64,000 nt of DNA from Herbidospora yilanensis (GCF_001570565.1 NZ_BBXE01000039.1:42084-106083); one strand, 5' to 3'. Shown: positions 15,912-24,581, counted from the first letter of the stretch. Made by a program: numbers and translations. The notes: a model not told the origin generated them from the letters alone.

Positions 15912-17119
15912 CGTCCCTCCCCGCCGGGCAGGACGAACGGCGCGACCGGGGCGAGCTCGACGCCGAGCGTGCTGGCGCCGATCAGCTCCTTGCCGGTGCG
16001 GTTGTTGATGGGCATGAACAGGCCCGCCTGCACGTCGCGCCAGATGCGCTCATAAGCCGAGCCGCGCCGGTAGGCGGCCCCGCCGACGACGTCGATCAAC
16101 CGGTTGACCACGGCCGCGGCGTTGTTGGTGCAGACGTTCTTGACCAGCGCGCAGCGGGCCAGTCCTTCCTGTACGGGTAACTGGGCGACCAGCGCACCGC
16201 TCATGACGTCGGCGGCGTGCCGCTGGAGCATGGCCCTGCTGGTCTCGATGGCGATCTCGGCGTCGGCGATCGCGTCCTGGGTCCGGCTGTCACGCTCCAG
16301 GCCGTTGCGGCGGGCCAGGTCGACGGCCCAGTCGAGGGCGGCCACGGCGAGGCCTGTGTAGACCGCGCCGAAGCTGGGCGTGGTCCACGAAAGGATCATG
16401 TCGAGCACCTGGACGTCGAAGTGGCCGACCGGGATCGACTGCAGCACGGCCATGTCGGGCACGAACAGTCCGTCGAACACGATGTCGTCACTGCGGGTGG
16501 CCCGCATGCCGAGGGTGTCCCAGGTCGGCTCGATCGTCACGCCCGGGGTGCTCGGGTCGACCATCACGATCAGCACCTTCGGCCCGTCGGGGGCCTCGTC
16601 CCAGCGGGCGGTCGCGGCCCACATGGTGGCGATGGCGCTGTTGGTGCCGAAGGTCTTGCGGCCGTGCAGTTGGAAACCGCCGGGCACCTTGGTGGCCCTG
16701 GTCTTGGCGTCCATGAACAGGGCGGGGATGCCGGGCTCGCTGGCGATGGCGGCCAGCACGAGGCCGTCCTGACCGGCGATGCGCAGGACCTGCTCCAACG
16801 GGGGCGCTCCGGTACGCCGCCAGGTGTGCGCCCACGATCCGAGGGGGGCGGCGTGCATGGCGTACGACAGGGCGGTGGCGCCGTCGGCGGTGGCGAGGCG
16901 TTCCAGCACCCGCAGCAGCTCGCCCTGGCCGGCGCCGAGCCCGCCCAGTTCTTCCGGCACGGTGAGGCGGAGCAGCCCGCCCGCCCGCAGGTCGTCGTAG
17001 TTGTCGGCGGGGAAGGTGTTGTCCCGGTCGTGCCGGGCCGCGCGCTCGCTCAGGGCCGGCAGGACCTTGTCGGCCAGAGCGAGGAACGACTGTTCGCGTT
17101 CCGTCAGGAGCTGACGCAT
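15908..17119 (-). CDS. Acyl-CoA dehydrogenase-like flavoprotein (DszC/SfnB-like context)
   Basis: 403 residues with the three-domain acyl-CoA dehydrogenase layout: helical N-terminus (LRAGGLLRLTVPEELGGLGA), middle beta domain (FQLHGRKTFGTNSAIATMWA) and C-terminal helices (DVVGGAAYRRGSAYERIWRD). It is translationally coupled to a solute-binding lipoprotein, which is odd for beta-oxidation but typical for FMN/FAD enzymes of sulfur scavenging. Likely substrate is the imported compound (inference). Start ATG 17119 follows GAGGAG. Confidence 0.85.
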   Translation of the reverse strand: MRQLLTEREQSFLALADKVLPALSERAARHDRDNTFPADNYDDLRAGGLLRLTVPEELGGLGAGQGELLRVLERLATADGATALSYAMHAAPLGSWAHTWRRTGAPPLEQVLRIAGQDGLVLAAIASEPGIPALFMDAKTRATKVPGGFQLHGRKTFGTNSAIATMWAATARWDEAPDGPKVLIVMVDPSTPGVTIEPTWDTLGMRATRSDDIVFDGLFVPDMAVLQSIPVGHFDVQVLDMILSWTTPSFGAVYTGLAVAALDWAVDLARRNGLERDSRTQDAIADAEIAIETSRAMLQRHAADVMSGALVAQLPVQEGLARCALVKNVCTNNAAAVVNRLIDVVGGAAYRRGSAYERIWRDVQAGLFMPINNRTGKELIGASTLGVELAPVAPFVLPGGEGR

Positions 17120-17182
17120 GGTTGATATCTCCTCGAGACTCGATGAGATGGCCGGACGCGACGGCGGGTGCCGCCGCCCGGG

Positions 17183-18532
17183 TCATGGACGGTTCGTGAG
17201 CGCGTCGTCTCTGACGTGCCGCGGCAGGAGGAACAGACCGGCGAGGCCGGAGAACAGGGCGAGTGCGGTGAGCGCGCCCGCGGCGGTCGTGAAAGCGTCG
17301 GGACCGGCTTGGGCGATGCCGCCGATCACGGCGACGCCGAGCAGGGAGGCCGCTTGACGGGCGGTGTTGAGCACGCCCGAGGCGGCGGGCACCAGATCAG
17401 GGGCCAGCCGTCTGATGGCCTCGGTGCTGGCCGGCGCCATCACGAGACCGACGCCCAGGCCAGCCACCGCGAGCGCGGCGACGGCCGGACCCGAGGTGAA
17501 AAGGGCGAAGCCCGACGCGCCGACGCCGAGGGCGACCATGCCGGCGGCCATGATCGGCCCGCCGCCGATCCGGTCGCTGAGCCATCCGGCGACCGGTGAC
17601 ACCAGCCCGGCCGCCACCGCCATGGGCAGCAGCGCCAGCCCCGTGTCGATCGCGTCGCCGCCGAGTTCTCCCTGGACCCGTACCGAGACCAGGAGCATCA
17701 GGCCCGCCAGGACGCCGAACTGGGCGGCGCCGAGCCATCCGGCGACCAGGAACGCGCGGTCGCGGAACACCCGGGGCGGCATCAGAGGATCGGGGTGGCG
17801 GCGTTGCCGCGCGGTGAACACGGCGATCAGCACGGCGGCGGGCACCAGCCACGGCAGCCGGCCCGGTCCGAGCAGCGCGTAGGACGTGGTGGCCAGCCCC
17901 ACGCCGATCAGCACGACGCCACCCCAGTCGAGCCGCCCCCGGGAGGCCGTGACGCCCGGCGGCACCCAGCGCCGGGCCAGCACCACCGCGGCCAGGCACA
18001 CCGGCACGTTCACCAGGAAGACCCAGCGCCAGCCCCAGGTCGTGACGACCAGACCGCCGCCGACGGGACCGAGTACGGCGGCCAGCGCCATCGTCGCGCT
18101 CACCAGGCCGAGCGCGGCGCCGCGCCGTTCGGCGGGGAAGACGGTGGCGATCAGGGTGAGCGCCTGCGGCACGATCATCGCCCCGCCGACCCCCTGCGCC
18201 ACCCGCGCGGCGACCAGCTGCGGCAACGAGGCGGCCAGCCCCCCGGCCAGCGACGCCAGGGCGAACACGACAAGGCCCGCGATCAGCAGACGCCGCGGGC
18301 CGTGCACACCACCGAGCCGCCCGGCGGTGATGAGCAGGGCGGCGTACGCGATGACGAATCCGTTGAAGACCCACAGGACGTCGTCGAGCCCGGCGCCGAA
18401 GGAGACGGTCAAGGCGGGGACCATCACCTGGACGACGGTCGAGTCGATCATGACGACGAACGCGGACAGGCAGAGAACGGCGACCGAACCGGCGACTCCG
18501 GCCGACTGGACGGATTCCTCTCGGGTGGACAT
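17183..18532 (-). CDS. DHA2-type MFS transporter
   Basis: 449 residues, about 14 membrane segments, with the DHA2 opening LSAFVVMIDSTVVQVMVPAL and motif C-like segment AVLGPVGGGLVVTTWGWRWV. Family members export drugs or metabolites by proton antiport. It is the first gene of the operon MFS, flavoprotein, PhnD, PhnC, PhnE, DsrE; an HxlR-type operator lies 42 bp upstream. Start ATG 18532 preferred over the longer frame to 18571, which lacks a ribosome site. Confidence 0.88.
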   Translation of the reverse strand: MSTREESVQSAGVAGSVAVLCLSAFVVMIDSTVVQVMVPALTVSFGAGLDDVLWVFNGFVIAYAALLITAGRLGGVHGPRRLLIAGLVVFALASLAGGLAASLPQLVAARVAQGVGGAMIVPQALTLIATVFPAERRGAALGLVSATMALAAVLGPVGGGLVVTTWGWRWVFLVNVPVCLAAVVLARRWVPPGVTASRGRLDWGGVVLIGVGLATTSYALLGPGRLPWLVPAAVLIAVFTARQRRHPDPLMPPRVFRDRAFLVAGWLGAAQFGVLAGLMLLVSVRVQGELGGDAIDTGLALLPMAVAAGLVSPVAGWLSDRIGGGPIMAAGMVALGVGASGFALFTSGPAVAALAVAGLGVGLVMAPASTEAIRRLAPDLVPAASGVLNTARQAASLLGVAVIGGIAQAGPDAFTTAAGALTALALFSGLAGLFLLPRHVRDDALTNRP

Positions 18533-18573
18533 GCGCACTCCCGGGGCACAGGATCGGTCGAATTCCCACACTT

Positions 18574-18591
18574 ACTTTAGAATTATATAGT
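18574..18591 (-). promoter_or_regulatory. HxlR-type operator site
   Basis: ACTTTAGAATTATATAGT, fits RCTTTA-N6-TATAGY. It is 42 bp upstream of the MFS start and overlaps the last codons and stop of the UbiB-like gene. The AT-rich core may double as -10 element of the 18532 operon. Confidence 0.65.
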
Positions 18592-19851
18592 CATATTCTC
18601 CGGCGCCTCCGACGCTGTCAAGGCCCCCGTAAGGAGGCCTTGCATCACGTACGGAGCCGCCTCCATCTGGAAATCCATCAGCGGATGAAGCCGCCGCACC
18701 GTGCCCTCCAAAGCGAGCAGGCAGAGCAGCGGAAACACGAATTCCGGCTCCGCGAAAACGGCGTGGCTCCGCTGCAGGTCGAACAGCCTGACCGCGAAGG
18801 GGCCCAGCTCGAAGTCCTGCGCGACCGCACCTGAGCTGCGGTTCACCAGATCGGCGACCTCGCGCTGAAATCCGGCCACATCGGCACCATCGGCAACTCC
18901 CCGCGCACTGGCCAGCAGAATGCGCGCGCAAGATTCGCCGTCGCCTTTGATCATTCCGCCGAAGAATCGCGTGAAGCTGGTCCGCGCCATTTCACTGAGC
19001 GGGAACATGAATCCGGCGTCGAGCACGACGACCTCGCCGCCGGCGCGGATGTAGGCGTTTCCCTGGTGCAGGTCGACGTGGATGAATCCGCGTACGAAAA
19101 GCATGTGGTAAACCGCGCGGACCAGGGTTGTCACGCCGCGTTCCACCGCTGCCCGGTCGCCCGGCTCCTTCGTCAGCCCTTCGACGAACGTCATCGTGAT
19201 GACGCCGCCGGCGGTCAGCTCGTCCACCGCCTCCGGGACGATCACGCCCGCCACGTCCGCGAGATCGGCGCGCAGCCGGTGGAGATGCCGGGTCTCCCGG
19301 TCGAAGTCGAGCTGGCCGCGCAACGCCTCGCCCAGCTGGCCGACGATGTCGGTCAGCGGCAGCCGGGCCAGACGGGGTATCCGGGCGGCGAAGCGGGCCA
19401 GTCCGCCGACGACGGCGGTGTCGGCGGCGAACACGCGGGCCACCCCCGGCCGCCTGACCTTGACCGCGAGGTCGCGGCCCTGCCAGGTCATCCGGTAGAC
19501 GCACGCGATCGAGCCGCTCGCGATCGGCGGACGCGCCAGCGCCGCGAGCATCTCGTCGGGAGGCCGCGCGAAGGACCGCCGGGCGGTCAGCAGCGCGTCC
19601 TTCGCGGACATGGGCGCCACGTGGTCGTGCAGCCGGCCCAGCTCCGCGGCCAGGGTCTCCCCCACGACGTCGACCCGGGTCGCCAGCAGTTGCCCGGCCT
19701 TGAGGAAGGCACCGCCGAGCCGTTCGAGCAGGCGGGCCACCTCCGCGGCCGGCGCCGCCCGCCGCCGGGTCACCAGGGCCACCACCGCCATCCGGCCCAG
19801 CGCGATCACCAGGTGGACGGCCACCTGGACGACGCGGAGGGCCACGGTCAT
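18583..19851 (-). CDS. UbiB/ABC1-family atypical kinase
   Basis: 422 residues. ABC1 kinase hallmarks: GAFLKAGQLLATR (KxGQ motif), Ala/Ser-rich loop PPIASGSIACVY, nucleotide Lys in GRDLAVKVRRPGV, HVDLHQGNAYI (catalytic loop) and VVLDAGFMF (DFG variant). Such ATPases support lipid or quinone metabolism. Here it is the last gene of a four-gene operon of otherwise uncharacterised proteins; the start overlaps the preceding stop (ATGA). Substrate unknown. Probably membrane-associated (hydrophobic N-terminal helix VVQVAVHLVIALGRMAVVAL). Confidence 0.9.
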   Translation of the reverse strand: MTVALRVVQVAVHLVIALGRMAVVALVTRRRAAPAAEVARLLERLGGAFLKAGQLLATRVDVVGETLAAELGRLHDHVAPMSAKDALLTARRSFARPPDEMLAALARPPIASGSIACVYRMTWQGRDLAVKVRRPGVARVFAADTAVVGGLARFAARIPRLARLPLTDIVGQLGEALRGQLDFDRETRHLHRLRADLADVAGVIVPEAVDELTAGGVITMTFVEGLTKEPGDRAAVERGVTTLVRAVYHMLFVRGFIHVDLHQGNAYIRAGGEVVVLDAGFMFPLSEMARTSFTRFFGGMIKGDGESCARILLASARGVADGADVAGFQREVADLVNRSSGAVAQDFELGPFAVRLFDLQRSHAVFAEPEFVFPLLCLLALEGTVRRLHPLMDFQMEAAPYVMQGLLTGALTASEAPENMTI

Positions 19852-20564
19852 CGCCGTGCCCCCGCCCCGGCAAGCGCGATCTCGACCGCCTCGCGCAGCG
19901 ACTCGGGGGTGCCGTCGAAGTCGTCGCAGGCCAGCGGAACGGCCGGCCCGCTCCGGGTGAAGTCGGTCCGGTGCCCGCTGTCGAGCCGGGACACCCGGAC
20001 ACGGCGGGGCAGCCAGTCCTCGGCGCGATCGCCGAGTTCCAGCGCCTGCCAGCGGCGGACCGCCTCCCCTCGCTGCTCGACCACGCGGTCGACGACCACG
20101 CCGGTGCCGGGCACGAAGCACTCCCGCACCGCCAGGCCGTTCAAGCGAGCCGGTCCCCGGTACACGCGGGTGCCCGCGCCCGGCTCGCCGTCGTGGGAGA
20201 GCTGGAGCACGGGATGGGGCCAGGCCATCAGGTCGATGTAGCCGATGTCGGTGAGCGGAAGGCAGTCGAAGGCCAGGCGGTCGACGACCTGGATCGGCTT
20301 GCGCATGGTCGGCAGGAAGGTGCTGATCCGGCAGTCGCCGGGCTCGCGGTCCTCCTCCATCCACACGTAGGTGCCGAACAACACGTCGGGTTTGATCACG
20401 AAGATCGCGGTCACCGCCGTCTCCGGAGCGGCGGAGAAGCGGCGCGCGAACAGGTACCGCATCGGGTTGGCCCCGATGGCGGCCTCGACACCGAAGGCAT
20501 AGGACACGAGCCGGCCCGCGCGGAAATTCGCCCGAGCCGGCCCGGCAACACGCACGTCATCCAT
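19848..20564 (-). CDS. Unknown protein, possible LolA-like outer-membrane-sorting fold
   Basis: 238 residues, no signal peptide and no catalytic motif. The segment ISTFLPTMRKPIQVVDRLAF followed by LPLTDIGYIDLM resembles the LolA/LppX-like pattern in which a repeated beta-sheet binds lipid (LPxxRK...GsD..YeDL). If correct, it binds a lipophilic compound for the overlapping UbiB-like kinase. Weak similarity judged by eye only. ATG 20564, 12 bp after the previous gene. Confidence 0.55.
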   Translation of the reverse strand: MDDVRVAGPARANFRAGRLVSYAFGVEAAIGANPMRYLFARRFSAAPETAVTAIFVIKPDVLFGTYVWMEEDREPGDCRISTFLPTMRKPIQVVDRLAFDCLPLTDIGYIDLMAWPHPVLQLSHDGEPGAGTRVYRGPARLNGLAVRECFVPGTGVVVDRVVEQRGEAVRRWQALELGDRAEDWLPRRVRVSRLDSGHRTDFTRSGPAVPLACDDFDGTPESLREAVEIALAGAGARR

Positions 20565-20576
20565 CGCTAAGGGTGC

Positions 20577-21308
20577 CTACGCGAGCAGTCGTGCCAGCTC
20601 GGCGGGGATCACCGCGCTGGCGATCGGGACGTGGTGCAGGAGGTTCCCGATCTCGATGTCGGCGGCCAGGAGCTCACCGACCTGACGACCTTCGCTGTCG
20701 TACAGCGCGTAGTGCTTGTTCGTTCGCGACACGTCCCCGATCGGGGGGACCATCGCGACCCGCGACTCCAGACGGACCACCTGGTCGCCCGTGTCGACGG
20801 TCGTGCCGAGCTGCTCTACCTCGAACCGAGGATAGATCATGGTGATACAGTCCTTGATGGGCATCGGTGTCCCATCGTCCGGGGTCGGACTCGGCTTGAC
20901 CCGCGCCCCTTCCGACTTGCCAGGCGTGTTCGACACCTTGACCTGGCCGAAGAGCTCGCTGTGCCCCGTCACCTGAAGCGACAGGAACTGGGCCGTGATC
21001 GTGGCGCTGGCCCAGTTCAGCTCGCCGGCGGCGTGCGGGTCGTGGCGACGGTAGATCGCCATGCCGTGGAGGTCGACGATGTCCTCACCGAGACCGTCGA
21101 TGCGCACGTGGATGCGCTCGCGGACGATGAACGTCTCCAGAGCCGACGGCGTCAGCGTGTAAGGGCGGATGGGGTAGAGGTTCCCCGGCCCTCCCCACGC
21201 TGAGTCGTGGCCCCGGACGACCTCCGCCGGAGAGAGGGACGCGGGGTCGATGTCCGCCGCGACCCCCCTCTCCAGGAGTTGTCTGAGGATTCCCTGTGGT
21301 TCGCTCAC
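20577..21308 (-). CDS. Uncharacterised 243-residue protein
   Basis: I do not recognise the family. It is soluble, rich in beta-structure, with PGNLYPIRPYTLTPSALETF near residue 40, VRIDGLGEDIVDLHGMAIYR near 68 and a C-terminal GELLAADIEIGNLLHHVPIA. GTG 21308 follows AAAGG. Part of the operon 21802-18583. It has one Cys, encoded TGT (KDCITM). Confidence 0.6.
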   Translation of the reverse strand: MSEPQGILRQLLERGVAADIDPASLSPAEVVRGHDSAWGGPGNLYPIRPYTLTPSALETFIVRERIHVRIDGLGEDIVDLHGMAIYRRHDPHAAGELNWASATITAQFLSLQVTGHSELFGQVKVSNTPGKSEGARVKPSPTPDDGTPMPIKDCITMIYPRFEVEQLGTTVDTGDQVVRLESRVAMVPPIGDVSRTNKHYALYDSEGRQVGELLAADIEIGNLLHHVPIASAVIPAELARLLA

Positions 21309-21358
21309 AGTTCAACCTTTCGAGTGAGAGCGATGGTGGTGGCCCTGCGCCGCCCTCG

Positions 21359-21802
21359 TCAGTCGTCGAGGGAGGACATCAGGGCGTCGAGCGAATCGAT
21401 GACATGCGCGAAGTCCACGGTCCGCTCGCGGAGGCGGGTCTTGTCGACCGTCTGGTCGCCGAGCTCCACCGCGAGCACCTCGATCAGCCGGTCGAGGTTG
21501 TTGTAGGCGACGCTCACCGGGAAGTGGGCCAGCGGCGTCTCGTGCCGGGGGTCGGCGGGCGGGCCGCCCGACTCCAGCAGTCCCGTCGATCCGCTCTGCT
21601 CCCGCCAGGCCCGCTCCACCGTCACGTCGTACTGGTGGAAGGTCCCGTAGTAGTGCGGCTTCCAGCGTTCGCGGAGCTCGTTGGCGCTGATGCGCCGTTC
21701 GAGGTAGTCCACCGCGGCGGGGACGAACACCTCGCGGTACTCCTTCAGCAGAGGACCGACGTCCGGCGATGTCGTCGGCAACGGACTGTCAGCGATGGTC
21801 AT
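21359..21802 (-). CDS. Uncharacterised 147-residue helical protein
   Basis: First gene of the four-gene operon. Mostly alpha-helical, with aromatic segment RWKPHYYGTFHQYDVTVERA. No family recognised. ATG 21802 is preferred over TTG 21814 because GGGAG is placed correctly. An HxlR-type operator lies 53 bp upstream. No Cys residues. Confidence 0.6.
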   Translation of the reverse strand: MTIADSPLPTTSPDVGPLLKEYREVFVPAAVDYLERRISANELRERWKPHYYGTFHQYDVTVERAWREQSGSTGLLESGGPPADPRHETPLAHFPVSVAYNNLDRLIEVLAVELGDQTVDKTRLRERTVDFAHVIDSLDALMSSLDD

Positions 21803-21854
21803 GTCGTCTCCCAACCAGGGCTCGGAAGGTCTGAACGTCGATCCTCAGTTGAGT

Positions 21855-21872
21855 GCTTTAAATTCATATAGT
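21855..21872 (-). promoter_or_regulatory. HxlR-type operator site
   Basis: GCTTTAAATTCATATAGT, the best match to RCTTTA-N6-TATAGY. It lies upstream of the minus operon starting at 21802 and 132 bp before the tRNA-Sec gene on the other strand. Confidence 0.68.
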
Positions 21873-21966
21873 CAAGGCGATCGAATGCTGAAGAGTTCCA
21901 ATGAACAAACCAGCCTTTGAATACCCTGATCAGGGCCTCTACCTGGAGAAACCTTCCGGAACCCGG

Positions 21967-21996
21967 TTGACGACGCGCCTGTCAATATCGTTAGTT
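21967..21996 (+). promoter_or_regulatory. Candidate promoter of tRNA-Sec
   Basis: TTGACG (21967-21972), 18-bp spacer, TTAGTT (21991-21996). The predicted start would fall at about 22003-22004, the mature 5' end of the tRNA. The -10 is weak. Confidence 0.45.
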
Positions 21997-22003
21997 ACTT
22001 CGT

Positions 22004-22096
22004 GGAGGCGTTGGGTGCCTGGTGGCCCTCCCGGTCTACAAAACCGATGGGGCGGCGGTCGACGTCGCCGGCGGGTTCGATTCCCGTTCGCCTCCG
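22004..22096 (+). tRNA. selC: tRNA-Sec with anticodon ACA (reads Cys codon UGU)
   Basis: 93 nt, no encoded CCA, discriminator G 22096. Acceptor GGAGGCG pairs with CGCCTCC (22089-22095); the eighth pair of a Sec acceptor would be U22011 x U22088. Compact extended D-arm GGGTGCC-TGGT-GGCCCTC (22013-22030) with one U x C mismatch, as in tRNA-Sec and unlike tRNA-Ser. Anticodon stem CGGT/ACCG with loop CTACAAA; anticodon 22038-22040 is ACA where Sec tRNAs have UCA; the fifth stem pair is C31 x A47 mismatched. Variable arm is intact, 7 bp (22051-22057 with 22063-22069). T-arm GCGGG-TTCGATT-CCCGT. It ends 44 bp before selB. Either a recoded or a decaying tRNA-Sec. Confidence 0.8.
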
Positions 22097-22140
22097 CTTT
22101 CGCTCCACCGCGGGATTCTTCAGGGTGAGGAGTGGCGCGC

Positions 22141-23907
22141 ATGCACGTAGTCGCGACCGCCGGTCATGTCGACCACGGGAAGTCGACCCTCGTCCGCGCC
22201 CTCACCGGGATGGAACCCGACCGCTGGGCCGAGGAACGGCGGCGAGGGCTGACGATCGACCTGGGGTTCGCATGGCGCACCATGCCCTCGGGACGCGCGC
22301 TGGCCTTCGTCGACGTTCCCGGCCACGAGCGGTTCGTGACCAACATGATGGCCGGGATCGGCCCGGTGCCCGCCGTGCTGATCGTGGTCGCGGCCGACGA
22401 GGGATGGATGCCCCAGTCGGCCGAGCACCTCGCCGTCATCGACGCGTTGGGCGTGCACCACGGACTGCTCGTCGTCACCAGGTCGGACCGGGGGGACGCC
22501 GAGCTGGCCATCGAGGAGGCCCGGCTGGAGCTGGCCGATTCCTCGCTGGCCGACGTGCCCGCCGTGGCCGTCAGCAGCATCACCGGTGCGGGCATCGACG
22601 ACCTGGTGACCGCCCTCGACGAACTCGTCGCCTCACTTCCCGCCCCCGACGACGCGGCGCCGGTCCGGTTGTGGATCGACCGCGCGTTCACCATCAAGGG
22701 CATGGGCACCGTCGTGACCGGGACCCTCCCGGCCGGGACGGTGAACGTCGGCGACGAACTCCAGCTCAGCCCGTCGGGCCGGATCGTGAAGATCCGCGGC
22801 ATGGAGTCGCTCAAGCGGAAGGTCGAGACGGTGACGGGCGTGGCCCGGGTCGCCCTCAACCTCAAGGGCGTCGACCTCGACGAGTGCCGGCGAGGGATGG
22901 CCCTGGTCACCCCCGGCCGGTGGAGCGACGCCGACACCGTCGACGTGCGGCTGCGCGCGGGCACCTCCGACCTGCTGCCTCGGGAGTCGTTGTTGCACGT
23001 CGGATCGGCGTCGGTGAGCGTGCGGATCCGGCGGCTGGGCGAGACCACGGCGCGGCTGACGCTCGAACACCCCCTGCCGCTGCACGTCGGCGACCGCGTG
23101 ATCCTCCGCGATCCTGGCTCACGACGGGTGACCGGCCTGACGGTGCTCGACGTGCGTCCGCCGCCGTTCCGGCGCCGGGGCGCGGCGGTCCGCGCGGCCG
23201 ACGAGCTGGCCGAGTGGCCCGACCCGCCGACCGCCCACGAGCTGCTGGCCCGTCACCACTACCTCAAGGAGCACGACTTCGGCCTGATGGGCCTGCGCGC
23301 GGTCGGCCGGGCGGTCGACGGCGACTGGCGGGTGGACCCGGGGTGGTGGGTCAGCCAATGCCAGCGGCTCAGCGCCCTCGCCAAGGACTACGCCCTGGGC
23401 AACCCTCTCGCTCCGACGCTTCCCGTCGAGGTGGCCCGGCAACTGCTGGACCTGCCCGACCGGCGGCTCGTCGAGGCGCTGGTGCGGCCTCCGCTGCGAA
23501 TCGAGGCCGGGCGGATCCACCGGCCCGCCGACCGGCCCAAGCTCCCCGAGGCGATCGCCGCCGCCGTGCGCCGCCTGGAGCGGGAGCTGGAGACGACGCC
23601 GTTCCAGGCGCCGGAGGCGGGCCGGCTCGCCCAGCTCGGGCTGGACTCCCGCGCCGCCATCGCCGCGCACAAGGTCGGCGCCGTCTTACGGCTGGCCGAA
23701 GGGGTCGTGCTGCCGATCGCGGCAGAGCCGCGAGCCGTGGAGATCCTCGGGGAACTGCCACAACCGTTCACCGCGAGTGAGGCCCGCAGCGCGCTGAGTA
23801 CGAGCCGACGGGTCGTCATTCCGTTGCTCGAATTTCTCGACGAACGTGGGCATACCGTCCGCGTCGACAACACGAGCCGGCGAATGAGGCCTCGGTTGAT
23901 TGTCTGA
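22141..23907 (+). CDS. selB: Selenocysteine-specific elongation factor SelB
   Basis: 588 residues. GTPase domain: G1 TAGHVDHGKSTL, switch 2 DVPGHERFVTNMMAG; followed by EF-Tu-like domains 2-3 (RAFTIKGMGTVVTGTLPAGT) and ~200 residues of C-terminal winged helices that bind SECIS RNA. It delivers Sec-tRNA-Sec to recoded codons. ATG 22141 is preferred over GTG 22132 because GAGGAG ends 8 bases upstream. The tRNA-Sec gene lies immediately 5', so the pair may be cotranscribed. Confidence 0.95.
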   Translation: MHVVATAGHVDHGKSTLVRALTGMEPDRWAEERRRGLTIDLGFAWRTMPSGRALAFVDVPGHERFVTNMMAGIGPVPAVLIVVAADEGWMPQSAEHLAVIDALGVHHGLLVVTRSDRGDAELAIEEARLELADSSLADVPAVAVSSITGAGIDDLVTALDELVASLPAPDDAAPVRLWIDRAFTIKGMGTVVTGTLPAGTVNVGDELQLSPSGRIVKIRGMESLKRKVETVTGVARVALNLKGVDLDECRRGMALVTPGRWSDADTVDVRLRAGTSDLLPRESLLHVGSASVSVRIRRLGETTARLTLEHPLPLHVGDRVILRDPGSRRVTGLTVLDVRPPPFRRRGAAVRAADELAEWPDPPTAHELLARHHYLKEHDFGLMGLRAVGRAVDGDWRVDPGWWVSQCQRLSALAKDYALGNPLAPTLPVEVARQLLDLPDRRLVEALVRPPLRIEAGRIHRPADRPKLPEAIAAAVRRLERELETTPFQAPEAGRLAQLGLDSRAAIAAHKVGAVLRLAEGVVLPIAAEPRAVEILGELPQPFTASEARSALSTSRRVVIPLLEFLDERGHTVRVDNTSRRMRPRLIV

Positions 23908-23954
23908 ACTTCGCGCGGAACTCGGAAGGTCCAGCAGACAGCCGTTGAGGCGCC

Positions 23955-24581
23955 ATGAAGCCCTCTTTCCGCCATCTGCGAATGGCCGAGGGCATGCGTG
24001 CTCGTCACCCTCGACACCCCGATCTCGTCGCCGCCGCGTTGCCGCTGGTCACCGAACACGGCGCAGCCGTCACCACAGGACAGATCGCCCGAGCCGCGGG
24101 CATCGGCGAAGGCACGATCTTCCGTGTCTTCGCCGACAAGAGTGAACTAATGGACGCCTGTACCGCCGAGGCGATGAACCCCGACCACGTTCTGCGCGAA
24201 CTGGCATCCATCCCGCAGGACGATCCGCTCCCTGACCGGCTGGCCCAGGCGGCCGAGGCCTTGCGCGCTCACCTTGAACGCATGGGCACGGTGATCGGCG
24301 CCCTCCACACCTCCGGTCACCGCCGCGAACGTCCTTCCGGCGAGAACCCGGCGCCGGGCGGCAGAGAGGCTTCGATGAAGGCGACCTGCGAGGCCGTCGC
24401 CGAACTGATCGAGCCCGACCGCGATCTGCTGCGACTGGAACCCGAGAAGGTCGCCTCGCTCTTTCTGGGAATGCTCTTCACCCGCTCTCAAATGGCTTCC
24501 CACCAGGGAGAACCGTCTCCCGAAGAGCTGGTGGACACTCTTCTCAACGGCGCCCTCGCCGACCCGGGGAGGACACGATGA
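23955..24581 (+). CDS. TetR-family regulator
   Basis: 208 residues. N-terminal helix-turn-helix TTGQIARAAGIGEGTIFRVF (about residues 39-58) and a variable ligand domain. 47 bp after selB and overlapping the following VOC gene by ATGA; it probably controls that gene. Ligand unknown. Not obviously part of the selenium block despite its position. Confidence 0.88.
   Translation: MKPSFRHLRMAEGMRARHPRHPDLVAAALPLVTEHGAAVTTGQIARAAGIGEGTIFRVFADKSELMDACTAEAMNPDHVLRELASIPQDDPLPDRLAQAAEALRAHLERMGTVIGALHTSGHRRERPSGENPAPGGREASMKATCEAVAELIEPDRDLLRLEPEKVASLFLGMLFTRSQMASHQGEPSPEELVDTLLNGALADPGRTR

Noticed and set aside
22004..22096. Reading the tRNA as tRNA-Ser or tRNA-Cys
   Set aside because: tRNA-Ser has a short D-stem with a large D-loop; this one has a 6-7 bp D-stem with a 4-base loop and an 8-position acceptor. 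tRNA-Cys lacks a long variable arm.
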